From CAWBLP01 sp963789495 (GTDB taxonomy: Bacteria; Pseudomonadota; Alphaproteobacteria; Acetobacterales; Acetobacteraceae): a stretch of 64,000 nt of DNA. The stretch is taken from the NCBI GenBank assembly GCA_963789495.1, contig CAWBLP010000005.1, forward strand, positions 1-64,000, in the 5' to 3' direction. The notes under the pieces were generated by a model. That model saw only the letters and a list, made by a program, of their open reading frames with translations. It searched no databases and had not been told where the DNA came from. The stretch's first letter is position 1. The number at the start of each line of letters is the position of its first letter. Positions 54,673-63,112 of the stretch are shown here, piece by piece. A program made the translations under genes and the position numbers.

Positions 54673-57537
54673 TCAGACGGCGCCCAGCGCCTCGGCGACC
54701 AGCGCGGCCTGTTCTGCCGCATGTGTACGCGCCAGGCCGGTCGCCGGGCTGGCGGCGGCGGCACGCCCGGCATAGGCGGGACGTGTTGCTTTGCCACCGA
54801 TCCGGTTCAGCACCTTTTCCAGCCGCCGGTCGAGGAAGTTCCAGGCGCCCATGTTCTCGGGCTCCTCCTGGCACCACACCAGGTCGGCATTGCGGTAGGG
54901 CGACAGCAGGCGGGCCAGCGTGTTCTCCGGCAGTGGATGCAGTTGTTCCAGCCGCAGGATCGCCACGTCCTTGATGCCCTTCGCCCGCCGTTCCATCAGC
55001 AGATCATAGTAAACCTTGCCGCTGCACAGCACCACGCGCCGCACGTCGTCCGGCGTCGCGATCTCGTCCACCTCGGGCAGCACGAATTCGAACCGGCTGC
55101 CTTCCGCCATGTCGCTCAGCGGTGAGACCGCCAGCTTGTGACGCAGCAGCGACTTCGGGGTGAACAGCACCAGCGGCTTGCGGAAGTTGCGGTGCAACTG
55201 GCGGCGCAGCGCGTGGAAATAGTTCGCCGGGGTGGTCAGGTTGCACACCCACATGTTGCGTTCGGCGCAAAGCTGCAGATAGCGCTCGATGCGCGCCGAG
55301 GAGTGCTCCGGTCCCTGACCTTCGTAGCCATGCGGCAGCAGCAGCACGAGCCCGGACATGCGCAGCCACTTGGTCTCCCCGCTGGCGATGAACTGGTCGA
55401 TGATCACCTGGGCGCCATTGGCGAAGTCGCCGAACTGGCCTTCCCACAGCACCAGCGTGCGCGGATCGGCCAGCGAATAGCCGTATTCGAAGCCCAGCAC
55501 GCCGGCTTCCGACAGCAGCGAGTTGTACAGCTCGATCTTGGCCTGGTCGGGTCCGATGTTGTTGAGCGGCACATATTCGTGCTGGTTGGTCTGGTCGATC
55601 AGCACGTCATGGCGCTGGCTGAACGTGCCGCGCTGGGTGTCCTCGCCGGACAGGCGGATGCGGCTGCCTTCCAGCAGCAGCGTGCCGAATGCCAGCGCTT
55701 CGCCGGTGGACCAGTCGACGCCCTGACCGCTTTCCAGCATCGTCTGCTTGGCTTCCAACTGCCGCGCGATCTTCGAATTGACATCGAAGCCCGCCGGCAC
55801 CCGTACCAGCGCCATGCCGACCTGCTTCAGCGTCGCCTCTGGCACGGCGGTAGCTTCCTCGTGCCGCTCGATCTCGGTGTCGGCGGCCTGAAAGCCGGAC
55901 CAGTGTCCTTCCAGCCAGTCGGCCTTGTTCGGCTTGTAGGCCTGCGCCGCCTTGTTGGCGTCGTCCAGTGTGCGGGCAAATTCATCCCACATCGCCTGCG
56001 CCTCGTTCGCCGCCACCACGCCCTCGGCCGCCAGACGCTCGGCATAGAGTGTGCGCGTGGTCTTGGTCTGGCCGATGGCGCGATACATGATCGGCTGGGT
56101 AAAGGCCGGCTCGTCGGTCTCGTTATGGCCATGGCGACGGTAGCAGACGATATCCAGCACGATGTCGGTCGCGAACCGCATGCGGAACTCCGCCGCCATG
56201 CGCGCGCAGAAGATCACCGCTTCCGGATCGTCGCCATTCACATGCAGGATCGGCGCCTGGATCGACTTGGCGACATCGGTGCAATAGAGGCCGGAATAGG
56301 CGTGCGCCGGAACCGTGGTGAAGCCGATCTGGTTGTTCACCACCACATGCACGGTGCCGCCGGTGCGGTAGCCGATCAACTGGCTCATCGCCAGGGTCTC
56401 ATACACCAGGCCCTGGCCGGCGAACGCGGCGTCGCCGTGCATCAGGATAGCCATGACCGAGCTGCGGCGCTGGGTGTCTCCGGCCTGGTCCTGCCGCGCC
56501 CGCACCTTGCCGACGACGACCGGGTCCACCGCCTCCAGATGCGACGGGTTGGGCTGCAGCGACAAATGCAACGTGCGTCCGGCCACGTCGATGTCGGCCG
56601 AAGTGCCCAGATGGTATTTCACGTCACCGGAGCCCTGTACGTCCTCCGGCTTGAAGCTCTCCCCGCCGAACTCGCTGAACAGCGCGGTCAGCGGCTTCTT
56701 GACGACGTTCACCAGCGTGTTGAGCCGGCCGCGATGTGGCATGCCGATGGCGATTTCCTGCACACCGGCCTGCGCCACCGTCTCGATCACCGCGTGGAGC
56801 GCCGGGATGGTGACTTCGCCGCCTTCGAGCCCGAAGCGCTTCGTCGTGACGTAGCGCTTCTGACAGAACACCTCGAAGCCTTCCGCCTCGGTGAGCTGCT
56901 GCAGAATGGCGCGCTTGCTTTTGGCATCGAAAGCGCGGCGCCAGGGGGCGCCTTCCACCTTGCGCTGAATCCAGGATTTCTGCTCCGGGTCCTGGATATG
57001 CATGAACTCGACGCCGATCGAGCCGCAATATGTGTCGCGCAGGATCTGCACGATCTCGCGCAGGGTTGCGGTTTCGCGGCCGAGCACATTGTCGATGAAG
57101 ATTGACTTGTCGAGGTCGGCGTCGGTGAAGCCGTAGGAGCGTGGGTCGAGTTCCTGATGCGTCGGTGGTACCACCAGGCCCAGCGGGTCGAGGCGGGCCT
57201 CCAGATGGCCGCGCACGCGGTAGGAACGAATCAGCATCAGCGCCCGGAGGCTCGCAATGGTCGCCGCCCTGATCTGCTCGCCCGAGAGGACCACGCTCGG
57301 CGTGGCATCCGGCTTGCGCTGACCGGGTTCGGCATCCGTCACGGCGCCGCGCGGCGCCCAACTGGCTCCGGTCGCTTCCTCCAGAACGGAGCGGGCCTCG
57401 TCGTCCATCGCGCCGAACAGATTGCCGAAGCTGGGATCAACCGAGGCGGGGTTGGTCGCCCAACGGGCATATTGTTCGGCCAGGAAAGCGGCGTTGGCCC
57501 CGCTGAATGCCGAAGCCAGGATATCGACGCCAGCCAT
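54673..57537 (-). CDS. odhA: 2-oxoglutarate dehydrogenase E1
   Basis: Thiamine-diphosphate enzyme of 954 residues that decarboxylates 2-oxoglutarate in the TCA cycle. Recognised segments: FLAEQYARWATNPASVDPSF (N-terminal helix region), EIAIGMPHRGRLNTLVNVV, HGDAAFAGQGLVYETLAMS (ThDP-Mg site with GDAAF) and LLLPHGYEGQGPEHSSARIE. The length and domain order are normal for alphaproteobacterial E1. It is the first gene of the odhA-odhB-lpdA set; the 478-bp gap upstream should contain the promoter. Confidence 0.97.
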   Translation of the reverse strand: MAGVDILASAFSGANAAFLAEQYARWATNPASVDPSFGNLFGAMDDEARSVLEEATGASWAPRGAVTDAEPGQRKPDATPSVVLSGEQIRAATIASLRALMLIRSYRVRGHLEARLDPLGLVVPPTHQELDPRSYGFTDADLDKSIFIDNVLGRETATLREIVQILRDTYCGSIGVEFMHIQDPEQKSWIQRKVEGAPWRRAFDAKSKRAILQQLTEAEGFEVFCQKRYVTTKRFGLEGGEVTIPALHAVIETVAQAGVQEIAIGMPHRGRLNTLVNVVKKPLTALFSEFGGESFKPEDVQGSGDVKYHLGTSADIDVAGRTLHLSLQPNPSHLEAVDPVVVGKVRARQDQAGDTQRRSSVMAILMHGDAAFAGQGLVYETLAMSQLIGYRTGGTVHVVVNNQIGFTTVPAHAYSGLYCTDVAKSIQAPILHVNGDDPEAVIFCARMAAEFRMRFATDIVLDIVCYRRHGHNETDEPAFTQPIMYRAIGQTKTTRTLYAERLAAEGVVAANEAQAMWDEFARTLDDANKAAQAYKPNKADWLEGHWSGFQAADTEIERHEEATAVPEATLKQVGMALVRVPAGFDVNSKIARQLEAKQTMLESGQGVDWSTGEALAFGTLLLEGSRIRLSGEDTQRGTFSQRHDVLIDQTNQHEYVPLNNIGPDQAKIELYNSLLSEAGVLGFEYGYSLADPRTLVLWEGQFGDFANGAQVIIDQFIASGETKWLRMSGLVLLLPHGYEGQGPEHSSARIERYLQLCAERNMWVCNLTTPANYFHALRRQLHRNFRKPLVLFTPKSLLRHKLAVSPLSDMAEGSRFEFVLPEVDEIATPDDVRRVVLCSGKVYYDLLMERRAKGIKDVAILRLEQLHPLPENTLARLLSPYRNADLVWCQEEPENMGAWNFLDRRLEKVLNRIGGKATRPAYAGRAAAASPATGLARTHAAEQAALVAEALGAV

Positions 57538-58015
57538 GAACTGCAGTTCCCTCGGTTAGTACGGGCCGCGCTGAAATAGGGCCGCGGGCCTGGCCGCGAA
57601 ACCGCGTCCTGACCCGCGCAGGGTTGCTCTTACCGCATGCCGCGACGCTGTCACGGGCTAAGCGCCGGAAGCCCAAGCTCGCGGCGCTGAAGCAATGCGA
57701 AAACGATCGGGGGCGTACCGGCAGGAGACTGCCTGAGGACATGCGCTGAGGTGGTAGCGATTTCAAGCGATCAGCGGCCGGCGAGGGCGTCGCGGCTTTG
57801 CCCCGCACCCACCAGGAGGCTTTGCCTCCCGGAACTCCAGCCAAGGCTCGCCTTTGCAATCGGGTTCGATTTGAGGCGGGGGGCCGCTGGTCCGTGACCG
57901 TCAGGCGCCCCTTCCCACTCCAAACGGACTCCGGACCCTTGGCGGAGGGCGGGCGCAACGCCCCCGACGCAGCGCGCGGCCCCTCCGCGGAGGGGCCGCG
58001 ATTGGTCGGACAGTG
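57538..58015. other. intergenic region with GC-rich palindromes
   Basis: This stretch upstream of odhA and downstream of the DUF2852 gene holds no recognisable gene. It carries AGGAGGCTTTGCCTCC at about 57811-57826, a short hairpin of a kind often repeated between genes in this group, and a perfect 26-bp palindrome at 57975-58000 just after the DUF2852 stop. The odhA promoter is expected in its left half but I cannot place it firmly. Confidence 0.5.
57975..58000 (-). terminator. 26-bp perfect palindrome after the DUF2852 gene
   Basis: The sequence around CGGCCCCTCCGCGGAGGGGC is its own reverse complement over 26 bases. It lies 16 bases after the stop codon of the DUF2852 gene (58016), the usual place for a terminator, but there is no loop and no T-run, so its folding would need a small internal loop. 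Confidence 0.5.
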
Positions 58016-58618
58016 TCAGGCCTGCGGCGGCTCAGGTGCGTCCGGTGCCTGCGGTGGCCGATGACGTCGCTCGGTCATGAACTGGTCGAACTCCGCCTTA
58101 TCCTTGGCGACCCGCAGACGCTCCAGGAAGGCCGCGAACTCGCGCTGCTCCTCTTCCAGTCGGCGCAACGTCTCCGCTCGGTAGTCGTCAAACGCTCGGT
58201 TGCCGCTGCCAGCCTGCGTCGCATTCGGAGACGTCCGGTCGCCGCCGCACCAGCGTCCCCAGCCCCAGCCGCCCCATGGGCCGCTTCCCTGGCCTTGCGC
58301 ATAGCTGCCCGGCTGATTGCTCCATTGGCGGCTGCCGCAGCGAAGCTGGCCGCTGGCCATTAGGAAGAACAGCATCGCGAGACCGACCGGCCACCAGAAG
58401 ATGAACCCCAGCACCATCAGGCCGATCCAGACCGGCTTGGGCAAGCCACGCGCCCAATGCGGCCGGTCGCCCCAGCCGCCACTTCCCCAGGGTTGATTCC
58501 CCGAGGGTTGATTGCCCCAGGCGGAATTGCCGGTCGGGCCACTCCCCCAGGCGGAATTCCCGTAGCCGTCGTGGTTGGCGGCGCTGACCATCGCGGTCTC
58601 CATGTGAATGTAAGACAC
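58016..58618 (-). CDS. DUF2852 membrane protein
   Basis: A 200-residue protein. The N-terminal 60 residues are Gly/Asn/Trp/Pro-rich with imperfect repeats (GNSAWGSGPT, GNQPWGSGGW). A single hydrophobic span follows, KPVWIGLMVLGFIFWWPVGL with AMLFFLMASG. The C-terminus is the DUF2852 coiled region FDDYRAETLRRLEEEQREFA, then FLERLRVAKDKAEFDQFM. The function is unknown. ATG 58618 lies inside an operator-like dyad; ATG 58603 (METAMVS) is perhaps the better start. The next gene upstream on this strand encodes a TetR regulator. Confidence 0.88.
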   Translation of the reverse strand: MSYIHMETAMVSAANHDGYGNSAWGSGPTGNSAWGNQPSGNQPWGSGGWGDRPHWARGLPKPVWIGLMVLGFIFWWPVGLAMLFFLMASGQLRCGSRQWSNQPGSYAQGQGSGPWGGWGWGRWCGGDRTSPNATQAGSGNRAFDDYRAETLRRLEEEQREFAAFLERLRVAKDKAEFDQFMTERRHRPPQAPDAPEPPQA

Positions 58619-58626
58619 ATTTACAT
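58608..58626. promoter_or_regulatory. putative TetR operator in front of the DUF2852 gene
   Basis: ATGTAAGACACATTTACAT: perfect 6-bp arms ATGTAA/TTACAT around a 7-base centre. The same 19-bp layout (ATGTRA-N6-TTTACAT) occurs at 59336-59354 at the start of the tetR gene. Both are preceded or overlapped by CATGTGAATG. A shared, autoregulated TetR site is the simplest reading. Confidence 0.6.
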
Positions 58627-58668
58627 CTTGGGATTGCCCCGGGTGACGTCAAGCCAAACCGGGCCACC

Positions 58669-59337
58669 TCAGTGCGATTTAACCTCCGGACTGCCCCCGG
58701 TCAGTCCCAGGCTCTGGAGATACAGCAGCACCCCTGCTTCGAGCAGCTCCTCCGCCGGCATTGGCAGCGTCCGGCGCGCGACGTCGGGCCGGACGAACAG
58801 CGAGGCAATGCCGTGCGACAACGCCCAAACATGCAGCGCCACCATCATACTGGGCGGCCGGCGCCCCACCGGTAAGCGTTCGATCAGCCGGTCCGCGGCT
58901 TCCCGCAGGATTCCGAACGCGCGATCGCCGGCGGCCTGCAGCCCGGGATGCGAATCCTTTGCGAGATGCGCCTCGAACATTGCTGCGTAATACGCCGACT
59001 GGTCCCGCGCGAACCCGAGATAGACGCGGCCGAGCGCTTCGAATGCGCGCAGCGGATCGGGTGCGCCGTTGGCCCAGGCCCGGGTCAGTGAATCGGCGAG
59101 GAGGTCGAAGCCACGCACGGCCACTTCGGCCAGCAAAGCCTCCGCGTCCCGGAAATGCCGATAGGGGGCTGCCGGGCTGACCCCGGCCAGGCGGGCGGCT
59201 TCGGCGATGGTGAACCCGGCCGGACCCTTGGCGGCGATCAATTCCAGCGCTGCCTGCACCAACGCCTCTCGCAGGTTGCCGTGATGGTAGCCACGACGCC
59301 CCCCGCCGAGGCCGCTGCCGGAATCGGACCAACTCAT
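58669..59337 (-). CDS. TetR family transcriptional regulator
   Basis: A 222-residue regulator. The N-terminal helix-turn-helix reads FTIAEAARLAGVSPAAPYRH followed by FRDAEALLAEVA; the C-terminal ligand domain resembles the TetR_C WHG-type group (YLGFARDQSAYYAAMFEAHL). ATG 59337 sits inside a 19-bp dyad that is also present at the DUF2852 gene, suggesting it represses itself and that gene. The ligand is unknown. Confidence 0.9.
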   Translation of the reverse strand: MSWSDSGSGLGGGRRGYHHGNLREALVQAALELIAAKGPAGFTIAEAARLAGVSPAAPYRHFRDAEALLAEVAVRGFDLLADSLTRAWANGAPDPLRAFEALGRVYLGFARDQSAYYAAMFEAHLAKDSHPGLQAAGDRAFGILREAADRLIERLPVGRRPPSMMVALHVWALSHGIASLFVRPDVARRTLPMPAEELLEAGVLLYLQSLGLTGGSPEVKSH

Positions 59338-59354
59338 GTGAATGGTTTTTACAT
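59336..59354. promoter_or_regulatory. putative TetR operator at the tetR start
   Basis: ATGTGAATGGTTTTTACAT: imperfect dyad (ATGTGAA/TTTACAT, one mismatch) of the same length and spacing as the site at 58608-58626. It overlaps the annotated ATG of the regulator, so either the true start is further inside or binding blocks initiation directly. Confidence 0.55.
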
Positions 59355-59477
59355 AACGGCCATACGGAGGCCAGAGTGCGTTGCGGGGACGCGCGGCATT
59401 TGCTCAGGTCGGATGGAACGAAGCCGCTTTTCCGCCAGCCGGCCGCGCGGCTACTGTACCGGCGGCCATGATGAAGG

Positions 59478-60857
59478 ATGCCGGTCCTGGAACGCAGCCA
59501 TACCGTCAATTCCACGTGCTACCGGTTCCCCGACCTGCGAACGCTGCTTGCCCGTGCCTCGCCATTCCGCTCGGGCGACGCCCTGGCCGGGGTGGCGGCG
59601 GAGACCGCGGCGGAACGCGTGGCCGCGCAGATGGCACTCGCCGACCTGCCATTGACCTCGATCCTTGGTGAGGCGGTGGTTCCATATGAAACCGACGAGG
59701 TGACGCGGCTCATCGTCGACCGCCACGACCGCGCTGCGTTCGCACCCATTGCGTCGCAGACGGTCGGCAGCTTCCGGGAATTCCTGTTGGCCGCTGACTC
59801 CGCGACCTTGGAGGGGCTGCGCCCCGGCCTGACCCCGGAGATGGTCGCCGCGGTCAGCAAGATCATGCGTTTGCAGGACCTGATCGCCGTGGCGGTGAAA
59901 TGCCGCGTGGTGACGCGCTTCCGCAATACGATCGGCCTGCCAGGTTGCCTGTCGGTGCGGCTGCAACCGAACCATCCCACTGATGACTTGCGCGGCGTCG
60001 CGGCCTCCACCCTCGATGGCCTGCTGCTTGGCTGCGGCGATGCCGTGATCGGCGTCAATCCAGCCACCGACAATGTGGACAACACCATCGCGCTGCTGGT
60101 CATGCTCGACGCCGTGCGCGAACGCTACGAGATCCCGACTCAGACTTGCGTGCTGGCGCACGTCACCACCACCTTGCGCGCCATCGAACGCGGTGCACCG
60201 GTGGACCTGGTGTTCCAGTCGATCGGCGGCACCGAGGCGGTCAATCACAGTTTCGGCGTCTCGCTCGCGCTGCTGCAGGAGGCGCAGGAGGCTGCGCTGT
60301 CCCTGCACCGCGGCACGCTCGGGAACGATGTGATGTATTTCGAAACCGGCCAGGGCAGCGCCTTGTCGGCCGATGCCCATCACGGTGTCGATCAGCAGAC
60401 CATCGAGGCACGTGCTTACGCCGTTGCCCGCGCCTTCTCGCCGTTGCTGGTCAACACCGTCGTCGGGTTCATTGGTCCCGAATACCTCTACGACGGCAAG
60501 CAGATCACCCGCGCCGGCCTGGAAGATCATTTCTGTGGAAAAATGCTTGGCCTGCCGATGGGGGTCGATGTCTGCTACACAAACCATGCCGAGGCCGATC
60601 AGGACGATATGGATTGCTTGCTCACGCTGCTGGGCACCGCCGGCGTGACCTATGTGATGGGCGTCCCCGGCGCCGATGACATCATGCTATCCTACCAAAG
60701 CACCTCCTTCCACGACGCACTCTACCTCCGCGGCCTGCTCGGCCTGCAGCCAGCTCCAGAATTCGCAGCCTGGCTCGACCAAGTTGGCGTGCCGGACAAT
60801 CTCGATGCCGGCCGCATTCCGTCACTGCTGGCACCCGCGCGGATCGGTCTCGCGTGA
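59478..60857 (+). CDS. eutB: ethanolamine ammonia-lyase large subunit
   Basis: A 459-residue TIM-barrel catalytic subunit of the adenosylcobalamin-dependent enzyme that converts ethanolamine to acetaldehyde and ammonia. YRFPDLRTLLARASPFRSGD matches the usual N-terminus; VKCRVVTRFRNTIGLPGCLS, NPATDNVDNTIALLVMLD and GNDVMYFETGQGSALSADAH are characteristic. The small subunit gene eutC, which normally follows directly and binds the cofactor, is not present: stops appear at once after 60857 and the next gene is on the other strand. eutC may be elsewhere, or the protein may be idle. Confidence 0.94.
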   Translation: MPVLERSHTVNSTCYRFPDLRTLLARASPFRSGDALAGVAAETAAERVAAQMALADLPLTSILGEAVVPYETDEVTRLIVDRHDRAAFAPIASQTVGSFREFLLAADSATLEGLRPGLTPEMVAAVSKIMRLQDLIAVAVKCRVVTRFRNTIGLPGCLSVRLQPNHPTDDLRGVAASTLDGLLLGCGDAVIGVNPATDNVDNTIALLVMLDAVRERYEIPTQTCVLAHVTTTLRAIERGAPVDLVFQSIGGTEAVNHSFGVSLALLQEAQEAALSLHRGTLGNDVMYFETGQGSALSADAHHGVDQQTIEARAYAVARAFSPLLVNTVVGFIGPEYLYDGKQITRAGLEDHFCGKMLGLPMGVDVCYTNHAEADQDDMDCLLTLLGTAGVTYVMGVPGADDIMLSYQSTSFHDALYLRGLLGLQPAPEFAAWLDQVGVPDNLDAGRIPSLLAPARIGLA

Positions 60858-60992
60858 TCGATCGATCGCCGGTTGACATAATCCGCTGTGCCAGGCTGCC
60901 ACCATGCCTCGCTCGGTGTGGCGGTGTCCCGTCGAACTGGCGGCAGGACGGTCCGGGGCGCTGGAGCGCGAGCGGCTCCGTCGGCGGGTCGG

Positions 60993-61733
60993 TTACGGCG
61001 CCCCGCCGGAGTTCGAGCGAAACGGCTCCCAGGTCACCATCACCTCGCCTGATTCGGTGAGCCGGATCAGGTTCAGGGTGCGTGCCAGGTCCGGCGAGCC
61101 GGAGTAGTACGCCGGCACGGAGCCATTGCCGACTTTGACCGCCCGGTTCCAATGGCCGAGCGCGAGATAGTCGGCTGCGGTTGCCTCGATCTCGGCGTCG
61201 CTGAACAGCCAGGACGGATGCAGCCGGGGAAGTCCGTCCGGTTCATAATGGCCATGGGCCATCATGATGTGCCATCGCATGCTGCGCGACCGCGGCTCGC
61301 GCAGCGGCGCCATGGTGTCGTAGTCGCGATGGGCGTGGCCCCAGATCTCCAGGCCATGCTCGGGGAATGCGACGGTCTGATCGTGTGTCAGGCCCAGCAC
61401 ATGGACATGCGGCACCGCCGGGATCTCGCTGCGGCGATAGACGGAATCCGGTGTCAGGGGATCGTGGTTGCCCGGCAGGATCACCACCGGGCGGCCGGCA
61501 TCGGCCAGCATGCCGGTGACGCGCTCGAGGATCGCCGCGCTCTGCCGATTATTGTCGAACGTATCCCCGGCCAGCAGGATCAGATCAGCCTGCAACACCG
61601 CGGCGGCCTGCAGCACCAGGCGCAGCCCGGTCGTGCCATCGCCGTCATAGCCGGGCTCGCTGGGGTCATCGTCGACATGCAGGTCGGAACTGTGGACCAG
61701 GCGCAGTTCGCCCGGGGTGGCGGTTTCGGTCAC
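60993..61733 (-). CDS. metallophosphoesterase
   Basis: A 246-residue calcineurin-type phosphoesterase resembling the nuclease subunit SbcD group. The metal-site motifs are in order: VHSSDLHVDD (Asp-x-His), LLAGDTFDNNRQ (Gly-Asp), VILPGNHDPLT (Gly-Asn-His-Asp), MMAHGHYEP and, where Gly-His-x-His is expected, LALGHWNRAV, which has Asn in place of the second His. The substrate is unknown. It is convergent with eutB and divergent from rnpB. Confidence 0.88.
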   Translation of the reverse strand: MTETATPGELRLVHSSDLHVDDDPSEPGYDGDGTTGLRLVLQAAAVLQADLILLAGDTFDNNRQSAAILERVTGMLADAGRPVVILPGNHDPLTPDSVYRRSEIPAVPHVHVLGLTHDQTVAFPEHGLEIWGHAHRDYDTMAPLREPRSRSMRWHIMMAHGHYEPDGLPRLHPSWLFSDAEIEATAADYLALGHWNRAVKVGNGSVPAYYSGSPDLARTLNLIRLTESGEVMVTWEPFRSNSGGAP

Positions 61734-61831
61734 GGTTTCGGTCCGGTTCTGTTGCCCGATCTGAGCCGGGCGGGCCCGCGGTCGTCAACCGGCGGATCGC
61801 TGCCCGCACCGTCGGTGGTGTCGCCTGCCGC

Positions 61832-61859
61832 TTGACGCGGTGCCCGCTCCGGATCATGT
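61832..61859 (+). promoter_or_regulatory. sigma70-like promoter of rnpB
   Basis: TTGACG (61832-61837) is a near-consensus -35 box. TCATGT (61854-61859), 16 bases on, is a weak -10. Transcription from this promoter would begin around 61866, where the first paired base of the RNase P RNA lies, which supports the assignment. Confidence 0.5.
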
Positions 61860-61865
61860 CGACCG

Positions 61866-62278
61866 CTGCCAGACGGCCGGGCGGCCGCTGCCTGCGGGTT
61901 CGTCCCGCCGGTGGAGGAAAGTCCGGGCTCCACGGGAATACGGTGCCGGTTAACGGCCGGCGGGGGCGACCCCAGGGAAAGTGCCACAGAAAACATACCG
62001 CCTGCGCAAGAGCCGCAAGGTGTCCCGCGGGCAAGGGCGAAACGGTGTGGCAAGAGCGCACCGCGCCCCTGGCAACAGGGGCGGCAGGGCAAACCCCACC
62101 GGGAGCAAGACCGAATAGGGACGGCCGCGTCGCAAGGCGCAGGGACATTCCCGTCCCGCTGTCCGGGTTGGTCGCGTGAGGCGCACCGCGAGGTGCGTCC
62201 CAGAGGAATGGTCGCCCCGTGCCGTTCAGGGCAACCTGGCAGTGCGGACAGAACCCGGCTTACAGGCCGTCTGGCAGT
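61866..62278 (+). ncRNA. rnpB: RNase P RNA
   Basis: Catalytic RNA of RNase P, which trims tRNA 5' leaders; about 412 nt, bacterial type A. The universal conserved blocks are present: GAGGAAAGTCCGGGCTCC near 61915, CCCAGGGAAAGTGCCACAGA near 61972, and AGAGGAATGGT near 62202 with ACAGAACCCGGCTTACAGG near 62248. Helix P1 closes the molecule: CTGCCAGACGGCC (61866-61878) pairs perfectly with GGCCGTCTGGCAG (62265-62277). Open frames across this stretch are not genes. rnpB directly before mraZ is a common arrangement in this class. Confidence 0.97.
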
Positions 62279-62434
62279 CGCCTTCAGGAAGTTCCCACAG
62301 GGTTATCCACACGAACAAAATACGAACGCATATTACACATCAATAATCTTTTCCGTAACTCCGGGCGTTCCCTTAACCCCTTGAGCAACACGGCAAAACT
62401 GCCCTCCAGGGCGCGCTGTCCCAGGTGAATTCCT

Positions 62435-62463
62435 TTGACGCCCACGTCAGCCCATGATATCCC
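62435..62463 (+). promoter_or_regulatory. sigma70-like promoter of mraZ
   Basis: TTGACG (62435-62440) as -35 and TATCCC (62458-62463) as a weak -10, 17 bases apart, lie about 140 bases before the mraZ start. The four CCCA boxes begin immediately after the -35 and run across the -10, so a protein bound there would block the promoter. Confidence 0.5.
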
Positions 62464-62474
62464 AAGCCATCCCA
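62441..62474 (-). promoter_or_regulatory. MraZ operator: four TGGG boxes at 10-bp period
   Basis: CCCA occurs at 62441, 62451, 62461 and 62471, exactly every ten bases (TGGG on the minus strand). MraZ of other bacteria binds tandem TGGG repeats separated by about six bases upstream of its own gene, one per subunit of its ring. Position, spacing and copy number fit an autoregulatory operator. The rest of the 62278-62602 gap shows nothing else of note. Confidence 0.8.
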
Positions 62475-62602
62475 CGGAGGAACTTCGTCCCCAAGGGATT
62501 GGCGTAAGGCTGAAACGGCAGGCAGCCCCACTCGCCATCGACTGACCAAAGTCCCTGCCTCACCACAGCGGGGCGACGCGCAGGAAAGGCAGGCCGGTCC
62601 GG

Positions 62603-63112
62603 ATGACCCACTTCCTGGGCACCCACCAGAACAGGCTGGACGCCAAGGGTCGCGTATCCGTTCCCGCGCCATTTCGCGCCTTGCTGAAGTCGCAGAACGA
62701 AACGAATGGAACTGGCAATGGCACCCATCTCGTGCTGCGGCCCTCGCATCAGCATTCCTGCATCGAGGCCTGGCCTCCCTCGGAATTCACGGCATTGGCG
62801 GGCTCCTTGAACCGGTTCGATTTGTTCAGTCCGGAGCATGATGATCTCGCCGCGGCGCTTTATTCCGAGGCCTACCCGGTGGAGACCGACAAGGAGGGAC
62901 GCATCGTTCTGCCCGAGCCGCTGGTCGTGCATGCCGGGCTGACCGACGCCGTGGTGTTCATGGGTCTTGGTCGCATCTTTCAGATCTGGGAACCCGCCGC
63001 GGCCGAACGCCGTCGCGCCGATGCGCGCGAGCGTGCCCGGGTGCGGGGCTTCACCTTGCCGCAGGGAGGGGCGCAGCCGGGTCAGCCGAACGCGCCAGGG
63101 GCTTCGGCGTGA
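62603..63112 (+). CDS. mraZ: transcriptional regulator MraZ
   Basis: A 169-residue protein with two AbrB/SpoVT-like DNA-binding repeats: LGTHQNRLDAKGRVSVPAPF near the N-terminus and YPVETDKEGRIVLPEPLV in the second half. It represses the division and cell-wall cluster that begins with its own gene, by binding TGGG repeats. A tail of about 30 residues rich in Ala, Arg and Gly extends beyond the usual 150. Its stop overlaps the rsmH start (TGATG). Confidence 0.95.
   Translation: MTHFLGTHQNRLDAKGRVSVPAPFRALLKSQNETNGTGNGTHLVLRPSHQHSCIEAWPPSEFTALAGSLNRFDLFSPEHDDLAAALYSEAYPVETDKEGRIVLPEPLVVHAGLTDAVVFMGLGRIFQIWEPAAAERRRADARERARVRGFTLPQGGAQPGQPNAPGASA

Noticed and set aside
57975..58000. A recombination or replication site
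   Set aside because: The 26-bp palindrome lies directly behind a stop codon, which makes a terminator or extragenic repeat the simpler reading; no dif-like or iteron pattern is seen.
61666..62384. Several open frames on both strands over 61.7-62.4 kb
   Set aside because: They overlap the RNase P RNA, whose conserved blocks and closing helix are unmistakable.
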